A stretch of 64,000 bases of DNA from the NCBI GenBank assembly GCA_013141075.1, contig JABFRQ010000007.1, positions 1 to 64,000 on the forward strand, written 5' to 3'. The stretch is from Methylotenera sp. GTDB lineage: Bacteria > Pseudomonadota > Gammaproteobacteria > Burkholderiales > Methylophilaceae. The number at the start of each line of letters is the position of its first letter. Positions within the stretch are counted from its first letter, which is position 1. The translations under genes were made by a program, and so were the position numbers. A model generated the notes under the pieces. The model did no database searches. It was not told where the DNA came from and was given only the letters and a program-made list of their open reading frames with translations. Shown one piece after another: positions 1-7,921 of the stretch.

Positions 1-21
1 CAGCAAAAGGTTGGCTTCCTA

Positions 22-80
22 GCCTAACCCATCATTCAAGCGGGACGCCCTAACGGCGCCCCTTAATTCAAACGTTAGGC
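22..80 (+). other. attC site closing a cassette that lies off the left edge
   Basis: Outer boxes GCCTAAC and GTTAGGC flank an imperfect palindrome with the core ACGCCCTAACGGCGCC. It is of the type found here behind coding cassettes (ATCATTCAAGCGGGAC on the left arm, CTTAATTCAAACG on the right). Bases 1-21 are the tail of the preceding cassette, too short to interpret. Confidence 0.9.
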
Positions 81-381
81 TAGCTAAAAACAATGCCGCC
101 ACGAGCCGCTTGTTTGCTGGGTCGCAGGGCATCGGGTTTAGGTGCTTTTGGGCTTTTGGTTTGGTGGTGGTTTAGGTTTTTCGGGTTTAGTTTAAGCTTG
201 GTTTTGTGGTAGTTTATTGTTTGTGGTTTTAGTGTAGTTTTCGGTTGGTGGGGCTTGTTGTTTGGTCGCGCTATTTTAGTTTTTAATTCGGTGGTGGTTT
301 TGGCTTTGGTGGCGGTTAAGTTGCTTGCCCTAACCCATCCATTAAGCGGGACGCGCTAAAGCGCGCCCCTTATGTCAAACG
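75..381 (+). repeat. NC cassette, copy 1 of 25 (noncoding integron cassette)
   Basis: This is the reference copy of a repeated unit of about 307 bp that runs from one attC cut point (G^TTAG) to the next. It has three parts: a GC-rich hairpin close to the start (ATGCCGCCACGAGCC paired with GGGTCGCAGGGCAT), a long stretch that on the plus strand is almost only G and T, and a 3' attC starting near 328 with arms CCATCCATTAAG and CTTATGTCAAACG. No conserved reading frame is present, because several copies carry an in-frame TAG and indels. Confidence 0.9.
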
Positions 382-403
382 TTAGCCTTTTAAGTAGACC
401 TCG

Positions 404-901
404 ATGATTACATTACCATCTAGCATCACCTTAGACATTCCATCCTTGTTGGCTGGCGTTTCGTTGCCAGTCATCGCTGGGTGGGTGGCTTCATTTCTTT
501 CGCTGCGTAAAGACGAGAGATCTATAGAAATCGAGCAGGTCACAAAAGAGAGGGCAAAATGGCGAGACAATATGCGGGAGATTACAAAGGAAATTTCAGA
601 GGCTTACTTTGAAAACAGTAAATCACCAGTTCCGGGAAAGGTCGCGGGTCTACGTGGAAAATTGGCGACTTCAATTAACCCCAAAGATGATGAAGATGAC
701 AATAGGATTCTTTCTCACTTCGATGAGTTATTTTCTGGGAACAAATCGGATTTGGATATTTTTCAAAGCGCATTGCTTTGCTACTCAAGCACGATTGGGA
801 AAGAGTTAAATGGGATTGCAAACCAATTTTACACAAAAGCGTTTACACGATTTTCAAAAACAGCGCCTCTGGCGCTCAAAAATTATCGCCATGTTGGCTA
901 A
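404..901 (+). CDS. Cassette protein with N-terminal membrane segment (165 aa), unknown function
   Basis: The first gene cassette fully inside the window. Residues 10-33 are a hydrophobic segment (LLAGVSLPVIAGWVASFLSL) that should anchor the protein in the inner membrane; the rest is charged and helical, with ERSIEIEQVTKERAKWRDNM suggesting a short coiled coil. This layout is common in small cassette and phage membrane proteins of unknown role. The ATG lies about 20 bp downstream of the attC cut point, without a strong ribosome binding site. The stop falls inside a shortened attC-like palindrome, so this gene and the lipoprotein that follows may have been two cassettes that fused. I do not recognise the family. 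Confidence 0.75.
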   Translation: MITLPSSITLDIPSLLAGVSLPVIAGWVASFLSLRKDERSIEIEQVTKERAKWRDNMREITKEISEAYFENSKSPVPGKVAGLRGKLATSINPKDDEDDNRILSHFDELFSGNKSDLDIFQSALLCYSSTIGKELNGIANQFYTKAFTRFSKTAPLALKNYRHVG

Positions 902-929
902 CATGGTGCTACTTAACTCTAAGTTAGCC
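896..929 (+). other. Truncated attC-like site
   Basis: GGCTAAC and GTTAGCC, perfect inverted outer boxes, are only 20 bp apart, against about 45 bp in the other sites. The central stem found in all other attC sites is missing. It sits exactly where a cassette boundary is expected between two genes, so it is probably a deletion derivative that has fused two cassettes. Confidence 0.55.
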
Positions 930-989
930 ACGACATTAGATCGTAGTGGTTTAATGGGGTAAATTTTATCTAATAATAAAGGATTGCAA

Positions 990-1304
990 ATGAACAGCTT
1001 TACAAGAATTGGTATTTTTGGATTACTTTCAGTTTCTGTTTTTGGCTGCTCTGGCCCTTCGAGCGACGAGCTCAAGCTATATTCAGAAAAGTGCGTGGAG
1101 TTCTACAAAGAAAAAAGAGCAGAAAACGGGGAGCACGTGGAATACAGGAGTAACTGGATGAAGGACGGACGGCTTGTCATCTCGCTAGCAGAGAAAGAAA
1201 GTAAAAGCGACAGCAGTTACACAGAAGGACTATGCGTAATTGATTTAAAGGAGGGGACAATCGAGTTGCCAGGCCTTTTCAACCAAGGCAGATGGGATAA
1301 ATAA
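990..1304 (+). CDS. Small lipoprotein (104 aa)
   Basis: An N-terminal signal peptide ends in the lipobox VFGC (cysteine near residue 20), so the product should be lipidated and exported, using Lgt such as the one encoded at 21,213. The mature part is hydrophilic, with two further cysteines, and has no domain I recognise. I chose ATG 990 over the in-frame TTG at 984 because AAAGGA lies at 978-983 at good spacing. Small lipoproteins recur among the cassettes (3092, 19049). Confidence 0.75.
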   Translation: MNSFTRIGIFGLLSVSVFGCSGPSSDELKLYSEKCVEFYKEKRAENGEHVEYRSNWMKDGRLVISLAEKESKSDSSYTEGLCVIDLKEGTIELPGLFNQGRWDK

Positions 1305-1355
1305 AATAAACAGAACAGTGAGCCCAAAACTGATGGTCGTTTTATGCATCGTTAT

Positions 1356-1414
1356 GGCTAACCCATCATTCAAGCGGGACGCCTAGCGGCGCCCCTTAAT
1401 TCAAACGTTAGGGC
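1356..1414 (+). other. attC site of the lipoprotein cassette
   Basis: GGCTAAC ... GTTAGGG with stem core GACGCCTAGCGGCGCC; coding-cassette type arms (ATCATTCAAG / TTAATTCAAACG). Confidence 0.9.
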
Positions 1415-1713
1415 TAGTTAAAAACAATGCCGCCACGAGCCGCTTGTTTGCTGGGTCGCAGGGCAGGTGCTTTTTCGTGCTGTTAGCTTTTGGTTTGGGG
1501 TTGTTTTAAGTTCTGTGGTTTTAGTTTAAGCTTGGTTTTGTGGTGGTTTATTGTTTGTGGTTTTAGTTTAGTTTTTGGTTGGCGGGGCTTGTTGTTTGGT
1601 CGCGCTATTTTAGTTTTTAATTCGGTGGTGGTTTTGGCTTTGGTGGCTGTTAAGTTGCTTGCCCTAACCCATCCATTAAGCGGGACGCCTTGCGGCGCCC
1701 CTTATGTCAAACG
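1408..1713 (+). repeat. NC cassette, copy 2
   Basis: A variant carrying TTGGGGTTGTTTTAAG in place of the more usual GGTGGTGGTTTAGG. This variant leaves a chance open frame of about 75 codons (1490-1723) that runs into the attC. Its attC (1661-1719) ends GTTATGC instead of GTTAGGG because the last bases belong to the next cassette. Confidence 0.88.
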
Positions 1714-1796
1714 TTATGCATAAAAAGAGTTAATTAACAATTTTTACCTCTATCGCAATTGGAATATGTTTAGCTTTTATTCTGATTGTTGAACCG

Positions 1797-2141
1797 TTGG
1801 ATTTTTCAATCCATGTCCCTGACTGGCTAACATCTATATTAAGCAACAATTTGGCTACTGTTTTTTTAATTTCTTTAAGTAAATTACCTACGACACTTTG
1901 TTGTGCAATTTTTGCAGCTTTGCTTTCAAGGTTTTTGAATTTAAAGCCATTACTTTACTCAATAGCCGCAACACTATTTCTCTATTTAGCATTTATAACT
2001 TTTACTGTTAATGTTCCGTTCGAAATTGAGGCAGTTACCATCAATTGGTTCTTATTTTTAGTGTTTTTCTTTTTTACAATCCATATTGTTAAAAAACGCA
2101 TAACCCATCATTCAAGCGGGACGCCTAACGGCGCCCCTTAA
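1797..2141 (+). CDS. Small multi-pass membrane protein, start uncertain
   Basis: The encoded protein has three to four hydrophobic segments (FLISLSKLPTTLCCAIFAAL, SIAATLFLYLAFITFTV, FLFLVFFFFTIHIV). TTG 1797 is the first conventional start, but the frame is open back to 1734 and the extra upstream codons (FTSIAIGICLAFILIVEPL) form another good membrane segment. The true start is therefore probably further upstream at a rare codon such as ATT 1740, or the ATG has been lost. The frame reads through the attC and stops at a TAA inside it, adding a THHSSGTPNGAP tail. No function can be assigned. Confidence 0.55.
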   Translation: MDFSIHVPDWLTSILSNNLATVFLISLSKLPTTLCCAIFAALLSRFLNLKPLLYSIAATLFLYLAFITFTVNVPFEIEAVTINWFLFLVFFFFTIHIVKKRITHHSSGTPNGAP

Positions 2142-2156
2142 TTCAAACGTTAGGGC
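2098..2156 (+). other. attC site of the membrane-protein cassette
   Basis: GCATAAC ... GTTAGGG, core GACGCCTAACGGCGCC. The last 15 codons of the upstream frame lie inside this site. Confidence 0.9.
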
Positions 2157-3076
2157 TAGCTAAAAATAATGCCGCCACGAGCCGCTTGTTTGTTGGGTCG
2201 CAGGGCATCGGGTTTTAGGTGCTTTTGGGCTTTTGGTTTGGTGGTGGTTTAGGTTTTTCGGGTTTAGTTTAGGTTTGGTTTTGTGGTAGTTTATTGTTGG
2301 TGGTTTTAGTGTAGTTTTCGGTTGGCGGGGCTTGTTATTTGGTCGCGCTATTTTAGTTTTTAATTCGGTGGTGGTTTTGGCTTTGGTGGCGGTTAAGTTG
2401 CTTGCCCTAACCCATCCATTAAGTGGGACGCGCTAAAGCGCGCCCCTTATGTCAAACGTTAGGGCTAGCTAAAAACAATGCCGCCACGAGCCGCTTGTTT
2501 GCTGGGTCGCAGGGCAGTTGTTTTTTCGTGCTATTAGCGTTTGGTTTGGTGGTTGTTTTAAGTTCTGTGGTTTTAGTTTAGGTTTGGTTTTGTGGTGGTT
2601 TATTGTTTGTGGTTTTCGTTTAGTTTTCGGTTGGTGGGGCTTGTTATTTGGTCGCGCTATTTTAGTTTTTAATTAGGTGGTGGTTTTGGCTTTGGTGGCT
2701 GTTAAGTTGCTTGCCCTAACCCATCCATCAAGTGGGACGCGCTAAAGCGCGCCCCTTATGTCAAACGTTAGGGCTAGCTAAAAACAATGCCGCCACGAGC
2801 CGCATGTTTGCTGGGTCGCAGGGCATTGGGTTTTAGGTGCTTTTGGGCTTTTGGTTTGGTGGTGGTTTAGGTTTTTCGGGCTTAGTTTAGGTTTGGTTTT
2901 GTGGTAGTTTATTGTTTGTGGTTTTAGTGTAGTTTTCGGTTGGCGGGGCTTGTGGTTTGGTCGCGCTGTGTTAGTTTTTAATTCGGTGGTGGTTTTGGCT
3001 TTGGTGGCTGTTAAGTTGCTTGCCCTAACCCATCCATTAAGTGGGACGCGCTAAAGCGCGCCCCTTATGTCAAACG
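2150..3076 (+). repeat. NC cassettes, copies 3-5 in tandem
   Basis: Three head-to-tail units: 2150-2458, 2459-2767 and 2768-3076, each 309 bp. Their attC sites lie at about 2404-2465, 2713-2774 and 3022-3083, and all use the core GACGCGCTAAAGCGCGCC. The 927-bp stretch contains no gene. Confidence 0.9.
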
Positions 3077-3091
3077 TTAGGGCTTATAAGT

Positions 3092-3709
3092 ATGAAAAGA
3101 AAATCACTCCTCTTAGTTTTTGCACTTCTAATCTCGGGTTGTGCCAATCCAATTAACCAACGCACAGCTAATAATTATTTTATCGAGGGTGAAAGTGCTA
3201 TGCAGCAAGGAAACTTGCCTCATGCCAGAGAGATGTTTTCCCGCGCCCTAATTAATGCGCGTATTGGTCATTTGGGGCCAGAGGCAGAAGGGCAAGTTCT
3301 TGCTAAGCTTGGTCGTGTGTATGGAAATATGTGCCAGCCCGACGATGCAGAAAAAGCATTTTCGGAATCTATTTCTCAATACTCAAAAGCGTATGGTGAA
3401 AACTCAACACGACTTTTCCCATTGAAGTTAGAGTTGGCTCAGCATGCGTACGATGTTGGACGTTACGAAAAAGCAGTAACTTATTTTGATCAAGCATTTC
3501 CATTTGGTGCTGAAATGTTCGAACAAGCTGACCCCGCTGGGTATTCCGCAGTTATGAAGGACTACGCTGACGCCCTGTCAAAAACTGGAAAAGCTGAACA
3601 GGCTAAAGCTGTCCTAGCAAAAGCCAGCACTAGCGAAAGCAAGGTAGGTTCTGCCAAAGTATCGAAAAATTCCGCTGAATATGTACGCTATCCAACACAG
3701 TGCAAATAG
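3092..3709 (+). CDS. TPR-repeat lipoprotein (205 aa)
   Basis: The signal peptide ends in LISGC (cysteine at residue 17), so it should be an outer-membrane or periplasmic lipoprotein. Residues 30-190 look like tetratricopeptide repeats: motifs such as GESAMQQGNLPHAREMFSRA and VGRYEKAVTYFDQAF have the alternating helix pattern of TPRs, which act as protein-binding scaffolds. An upstream extension is open into the attC, but ATG 3092 is the start that leaves a proper signal peptide. The partner is unknown; it is a single-gene cassette. Confidence 0.8.
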   Translation: MKRKSLLLVFALLISGCANPINQRTANNYFIEGESAMQQGNLPHAREMFSRALINARIGHLGPEAEGQVLAKLGRVYGNMCQPDDAEKAFSESISQYSKAYGENSTRLFPLKLELAQHAYDVGRYEKAVTYFDQAFPFGAEMFEQADPAGYSAVMKDYADALSKTGKAEQAKAVLAKASTSESKVGSAKVSKNSAEYVRYPTQCK

Positions 3710-3714
3710 GCTTT

Positions 3715-3775
3715 GTCCTAACCCATCATTCAAGCGGGACTGGCTAAAGCCAGCCCCTTAATTCAAACGTTAGGC
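3715..3775 (+). other. attC site of the TPR cassette
   Basis: GTCCTAAC ... GTTAGGC with a different stem core, GGACTGGCTAAAGCCAGCCC, shared with the sites at 7245, 8248, 15265 and 17669. Confidence 0.9.
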
Positions 3776-3784
3776 ATAACAGAT

Positions 3785-4135
3785 ATGTTTTACGGTGCTA
3801 CACATGAAGCTACGGGCTGGACTGAAGATAAAATGAATGACTGGCGAGTCAAAGTTTTTAAAATGTTGTTTTTCTTTATTCCGCGAGCAAATCCTGACAC
3901 TGAAAAACTTTACCCCTTGGTTTCAACTTGGTTAATTGAAATTGATGATGACGGGTGGCCTCAACGAGAGATTGCTCTAGATAAAAATAACAAAATGCTA
4001 TTTTGCTCACCCAATGAAAGAAACACTGGTCTTTGGACGGATATGGGTAGTAAACAATTTTTAAAATCTGAACTTACACCAATTGAGTCCGAGCATTTTG
4101 AAGAACTCTGGATAAAAGGTGTGCAAAATGCCTAA
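3785..4135 (+). CDS. Hypothetical cytoplasmic cassette protein (116 aa)
   Basis: A soluble-looking protein with motifs MLFFFIPRANPDTEKLYPLV and WLIEIDDDGWPQREIALD. The second matches the style of a small family of 'DUF6881'-like proteins that hold a WxxEIDxxGxPxREI signature, but I am not certain of that. ATG 3785 is 16 bp after the attC cut point and lacks a clear ribosome binding site. The stop TAA is formed by the R'' box of the next attC, so the cassette is compact. Confidence 0.75.
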   Translation: MFYGATHEATGWTEDKMNDWRVKVFKMLFFFIPRANPDTEKLYPLVSTWLIEIDDDGWPQREIALDKNNKMLFCSPNERNTGLWTDMGSKQFLKSELTPIESEHFEELWIKGVQNA

Positions 4136-4190
4136 CCCATCCATCAAGCGGGACGCGCTAAGGCGCGCCCCTTATGTCAAACGTTAGGGC
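4130..4190 (+). other. attC site, NC-like arm type behind a coding cassette
   Basis: GCCTAAC ... GTTAGGG, core GACGCGCTAAGGCGCGCC, with arms CCATCCATCAAG / TTATGTCAAACG that are otherwise typical of NC cassettes. Confidence 0.88.
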
Positions 4191-4797
4191 TAGCTAAAAA
4201 CAATGCCGCCACGAGCCGCTTGTTTGCTGGGTCGCAGGGCATCGGGTTTTAGGTGCTTTTAGGCTTTTGGTTTGGTGGTAGTTTAGGTTTTTCTGGCTTA
4301 GTTTAGGTTTGGTTTTGTGGTAGTTTATTGTTTGGTGGTTTTAGTTTAGTTTTCGGTTGGCGGGGCTTGTTATTTGGTCGCGCTATTTTAGCTTTTAATT
4401 CGGTGGTGGTTTTGGCTTTGGTGGCTGTTAAGTTGCTTGCCCTAACCCATCCATTAAGTGGGACTGCTTCGCAGCCCCTTATGTCAAACGTTAGGGCTAG
4501 CTAAAAACAATGCCGCCACGAGCCGCTTGTTTGCTGGGTCGCAGGGCATCAGGTTTTAGGTGCTTTTGGGCTTTTGGTTTGGTGGTAGTTTAGGTTTTTC
4601 GGGTTTAGTTTAGGTTTGGTTTTGTGGTAGTTTATTGTTTGTGGTTTTAGTTTAGTTTTCGGTTGGCGGGGCTTGTTGTTTGGTCACGCTATTTTAGTTT
4701 TTAATTCGGTGGTGGTTTTGGCTTTGGTGGCTGTTAAGTTGCTTGCCCTAACCCATCCATTAAGTGGGACGCCTTGCGGCGCCCCTTATGTCAAACG
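4184..4797 (+). repeat. NC cassettes, copies 6-7 in tandem
   Basis: Units 4184-4490 and 4491-4797. The attC sites are at 4439-4497 (short core GACTGCTTCGCAGCC, the form that recurs inside the prophage at 44214) and 4745-4803 (core GACGCCTTGCGGCGCC). No gene in this 614-bp stretch. Confidence 0.9.
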
Positions 4798-4837
4798 TTA
4801 GGCTTCATCACAACTTACTCACAAAAGGAGAAATGCC

Positions 4838-5233
4838 ATGAATAATAATCCAGTCGTTCATTTTGAGATTTACGTACAAGACATGGAACGCGCCAAAGCA
4901 TTCTATGAAGCCGTACTCGCAGTTAAGCTGGAAAAAATGCCCGCTCCGACAGCGGAAATGGATATGGACATGTGGTTCTTCCCCATGGACAAAGAAACTG
5001 GGATGAACACCTACGGCGCGGGCGGCATGTTGGTAAAAATGGAAGGCTTTCCCCCTGGCGGTAGTGGCACTCTAGTATATTTTGGTTGTGATGACTGTGC
5101 TGTGCAAGCCGCTCGTGCCGCCGCGCATGGTGGCATTTTATGCAAGGAAAAAACGTCCATCGGTGAACACGGTTTCTTCGCACTTGCTCAGGACACGGAA
5201 GGCAATATGATTGGCTTCCATTCAATGAAGTAA
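4838..5233 (+). CDS. VOC-family (glyoxalase/bleomycin-resistance fold) protein
   Basis: The 131 residues match the vicinal oxygen chelate fold: N-terminal strand VHFEIYVQDMERAKAFYEAV, a central VYFGCDDCAVQAARAAAHGG module, and C-terminal LAQDTEGNMIGFHSM with the glutamate-glycine-N pattern of the last strand. Such proteins are metal-dependent isomerases, dioxygenases or antibiotic-binding proteins, and the substrate cannot be told from sequence. A good AAAGGAG ribosome binding site precedes ATG 4838. A second VOC gene sits at 11027. Confidence 0.88.
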   Translation: MNNNPVVHFEIYVQDMERAKAFYEAVLAVKLEKMPAPTAEMDMDMWFFPMDKETGMNTYGAGGMLVKMEGFPPGGSGTLVYFGCDDCAVQAARAAAHGGILCKEKTSIGEHGFFALAQDTEGNMIGFHSMK

Positions 5234-5234
5234 T

Positions 5235-5298
5235 GCCTAACATGGCGTTCGAGAGGGACACGCCAAAAGCGGCGCGCCCCTCAACTTTACGTTAGGGC
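5235..5298 (+). other. attC site, divergent type
   Basis: GCCTAAC ... GTTAGGG with arms CATGGCGTTCGAGAGGGACAC / CCCCTCAACTTTACG, clearly different from the two main attC types and suggesting that this cassette came from another integron. Confidence 0.85.
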
Positions 5299-6211
5299 TA
5301 GTTAAAAACAATGCCGCCACGAGCCGCTTGTTTGTTGGGTCGCAGGGCATCAGGTTTTAGGTGCTTTTGGGCTTTTGGTTTGGGGTTGTTTTAAGTTCTG
5401 TGGTTTTAGTTTAGGTTTGGTTTTGTGGTGGTTTTTTGTTTGTGGTTTTAGTTTAGTTTTCGGTTGGCGGGGCTTGTTATTTGGTCGCGCTATTTTAGTT
5501 TTTAATTCGGTGGTGGTTTTGGCTTTGGTGGCTGTTAAGTTGCTTGCCCTAACCCATCCATTAAGCGGGACGCCTAACGGCGCCCCTTATGTCAAACGTT
5601 AGGGCTAGCTAAAAACAATGCCGCCACGAGCCGCTTGTTTGCTGGGTCGCAGGGCATCGGGTTTTAGGTGCTTTTGGGCTTTTGGTTTGGTGGTGGTTTA
5701 GGTTTTTCGGGCTTAGTTTAGGTTTGGTTTTGTGGTAGTTTATTGTTTGTGGTTTTAGTGTAGTTTTCGGTTGGCGGGGCTTGTTGTTTGGTCGCGCTAT
5801 TTTGGTTTTTAATTCGGTGGTGGTTTTGGCTTTTGTGGCGGTTAAGTTGCTTGCCCTAACCCATCCATTAAGTGGGACGCCTTGCGGCGCCCCTTATGTC
5901 AAACGTTAGGGCTTCGTAAAACAATGCCGCCACGAGCCGCTTGTTTGCTGGGTCGCAGGGCATCGGGTTTTAGGTGCTTTTGGGTGTTTGGTTTGGTGGT
6001 GGTTTAGGTTTTTCGGGTTTAGTTTAGGTTTGGTTTTGTGGCAGTTTATTGTTTGGTGGTTTTAGTTTAGTTTTCGGTTGGTGGGGCTTGTTATTTGGTC
6101 GCGCTATTTTAGTTTTTAATTCGGTGGTGGTTTTGGCTTTGGTGGCTGTTAAGTTGCTTGCCCTAACCCATCCATTAAGTGGGACGCCTTCGGCGCCCCT
6201 TATGTCAAACG
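5292..6211 (+). repeat. NC cassettes, copies 8-10 in tandem
   Basis: Units 5292-5598, 5599-5905 and 5906-6211. Copy 8 is the TTGGGGTTGTTTTAAG variant; copies 9 and 10 are the GGTGGTGGTTTAGG variant. The attC sites are at 5546-5605, 5853-5912 and 6160-6217. Copy 10 starts TTAGGGCTTCGTAAAAC, a small variant seen again at 12401. No gene in 920 bp. Confidence 0.9.
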
Positions 6212-6241
6212 TTAAGCTTCGATGGGCGCATTATTACAAAC

Positions 6242-6709
6242 ATGAACAAACTAAGAGCTTTTTTAAAAAACAGTCCTCGTGCCTCGATCCTGTTCGCTGT
6301 CCTATTCGGAATTCTATTTTCTGTGCTTCACGAGGGTGCACAATCACTTTTACTTCCTGTCGTCAGCTATTTACAGCCATTTCTACTAAATGAAAACTCC
6401 TCATTTTTTGCTGAATTGGTCGTCAATTGTTTAATCCATGGGCTTATTGGTTTGGCTGTCTGTATAGTCATAGTTCCAGCGTTTGCAACGACTCTAAGGC
6501 CCCAATCTATGTCCTACCCTTTTGTAGCGGTCGGCTCGGATTTGATATATTCATTTTGGTGGTTACCAATAAGCATTTATTTAAACAAATGGCCGGCACC
6601 TATTGAATATATGCCAATCTTATATTGGTCATCTGGTTTCACCTCGGCGATATTTTTAGGGAGTCTGTTCTGGGTAATTAGAAAAAACCTTAGCTGTGCA
6701 AGTTGTTGA
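6242..6709 (+). CDS. Membrane protein (155 aa), unknown function
   Basis: Four hydrophobic segments can be seen (residues about 15-45, 50-80, 95-115 and 125-148), with a short basic N-terminus MNKLRAFLKNSPR that points to the cytoplasm. An upstream frame continues into the preceding NC cassette, but ATG 6242 gives a sensible N-terminus. No catalytic motif is seen and the family is not recognised. Confidence 0.72.
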   Translation: MNKLRAFLKNSPRASILFAVLFGILFSVLHEGAQSLLLPVVSYLQPFLLNENSSFFAELVVNCLIHGLIGLAVCIVIVPAFATTLRPQSMSYPFVAVGSDLIYSFWWLPISIYLNKWPAPIEYMPILYWSSGFTSAIFLGSLFWVIRKNLSCASC

Positions 6710-6722
6710 ATTCTAGAATACA

Positions 6723-6785
6723 GCCTAACCCGGCGCTCAAGCGGGACGGTCGCTATCGCGCACGCCCCTTAGCTTTACGTTAGGC
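6723..6785 (+). other. attC site, divergent type (CGGCGCTCAAG arm)
   Basis: GCCTAAC ... GTTAGGC, arms CCGGCGCTCAAGCGGGAC / CCCCTTAGCTTTACG, core GGTCGCTATCGCGCACG. Shared with the site at 10947. Confidence 0.88.
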
Positions 6786-6831
6786 CTATGGTGATGCCTT
6801 TGAATCGCCAAAATAATAAAAGGTAAAAAAA

Positions 6832-7242
6832 ATGGCAAGTTACATTGAAAACGCACTAATTAAAGACGAAAAAATAATTTACACAGGCAATGTCAGCCTT
6901 TGGTCTTTGGCTCCACTTATCATTTTAGGGTTTCTTTTTTTAGCTGCTTTTGGTATTGGTCTTATATTTTGGCTTGTTGCTTTTATTCGCTATAAAACAA
7001 CAGAATTAGCATTCACCAATAAGCGAGTAATTGCAAAGTTCGGCTTTATCAGCCGCCATACAGTCGAGCTAAACATCGCAAAAGTTGAAAGCATTCAGGT
7101 AAATCAAGGCATTCTTGGTCGCATTTTCAATTACGGCACTTTAATCGTTTCTGGCGCAGGTAATCCACAAGCACCAATTCCTGGCATATCAAATCCAATG
7201 GGTTTCCGTCGTGCATTTATGGAGTCACAAGATAAAGACTAA
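6832..7242 (+). CDS. Bacterial PH-domain (bPH2/DUF304) membrane protein
   Basis: After a soluble start (SYIENALIKDEKIIYTGNVS), residues 24-50 contain two hydrophobic stretches. They are followed by a typical bPH2 core: TELAFTNKRVIAKFGFISRH, VELNIAKVESIQVNQGILGR, and FNYGTLIVSGAG. This is the YdbT/YdbS-like bacterial pleckstrin-homology fold, usually membrane-bound and of unknown partner. AAAGG upstream of ATG 6832 supports the start. Confidence 0.88.
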   Translation: MASYIENALIKDEKIIYTGNVSLWSLAPLIILGFLFLAAFGIGLIFWLVAFIRYKTTELAFTNKRVIAKFGFISRHTVELNIAKVESIQVNQGILGRIFNYGTLIVSGAGNPQAPIPGISNPMGFRRAFMESQDKD

Positions 7243-7244
7243 AA

Positions 7245-7305
7245 GCCTAACCCATCATTCAAGCGGGACTGGCTAAAGCCAGCCCCTTAATTCAAACGTT
7301 AGGGC
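7245..7305 (+). other. attC site of the PH-domain cassette
   Basis: GCCTAAC ... GTTAGGG, core GGACTGGCTAAAGCCAGCCC, coding-type arms. Confidence 0.9.
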
Positions 7306-7911
7306 TAGTTAAAAACAATGCCGCCACGAGCCGCTTGTTTGCTGGGTCGCAGGGCAGGTGCTTTTTCGTGCTGTTAGCGTTTGGTTTGGGGTTGTTTTAA
7401 GTTCTGTGGTTTTAGTTTAGGTTTGGTTTTGTGGTGGTTTTTTGTTTGTGGTTTTAGTTTAGTTTTCGGTTGGCGGGGCTTGTTGCTTGGTCGCGCTATT
7501 TTAGCTTTTAATTCGGTGGTGGTTTTGGCTTTGGTGGCTGTTAAGTTGCTTGCCCTAACCCATCCATTAAGTGGGACGCCTAACGGCGCCCCTTATGTCA
7601 AACGTTAGGGCTAGCTAAAAACAATGCCGCCACGAGCCGCTTGTTTGCTGGGTCGCAGGGCATCGGGTTTTAGGTGCTTTTGGGCTTTTGGTTTGGTGGT
7701 GGTTTAGGTTTTTCGGGTTTAGTTTAGGTTTGGTTTTGTGGTAGTTTATTGTTTGTGGTTTTAGTTTAGTTTTCGGTTGGTGGGGCTTGTTGTTTGGTCG
7801 CGCTGTGTTAGTTTTTAATTCGGTGGTGGTTTTGGCTTTGGTGGCTGTTAAGTTGCTTGCCCTAACCCATCCATTAAGTGGGACGCCTTGCGGCGCCCCT
7901 TATGTCAAACG
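7299..7911 (+). repeat. NC cassettes, copies 11-12 in tandem
   Basis: Units 7299-7604 (TTGGGGTTG variant, G/C change giving GTTGCTTGGTCGCG) and 7605-7911. The attC sites are at 7552-7611 and 7859-7918. Nothing coding is seen. Confidence 0.9.
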
Positions 7912-7921
7912 TTAGAGCTTA

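Noticed and set aside
1490-1723. Open frames of about 75 codons in several NC cassettes (also at 5375, 7381, 12114, 13301, 17155), giving hydrophobic peptides with a shared pattern
   Set aside because: Other NC copies of equal overall similarity have in-frame TAG or frame-changing indels, the start is TTG without a ribosome binding site, and hydrophobic residues follow simply from G/T-rich codons. The frame runs into the attC.
3041-3091. Starts inside attC for the genes at 3092, 6242, 13842, 14740 and 18115
   Set aside because: The extra N-termini (MGR..PLCQT and similar) are translations of the attC site. Internal ATGs give proper signal peptides or better ribosome binding sites.
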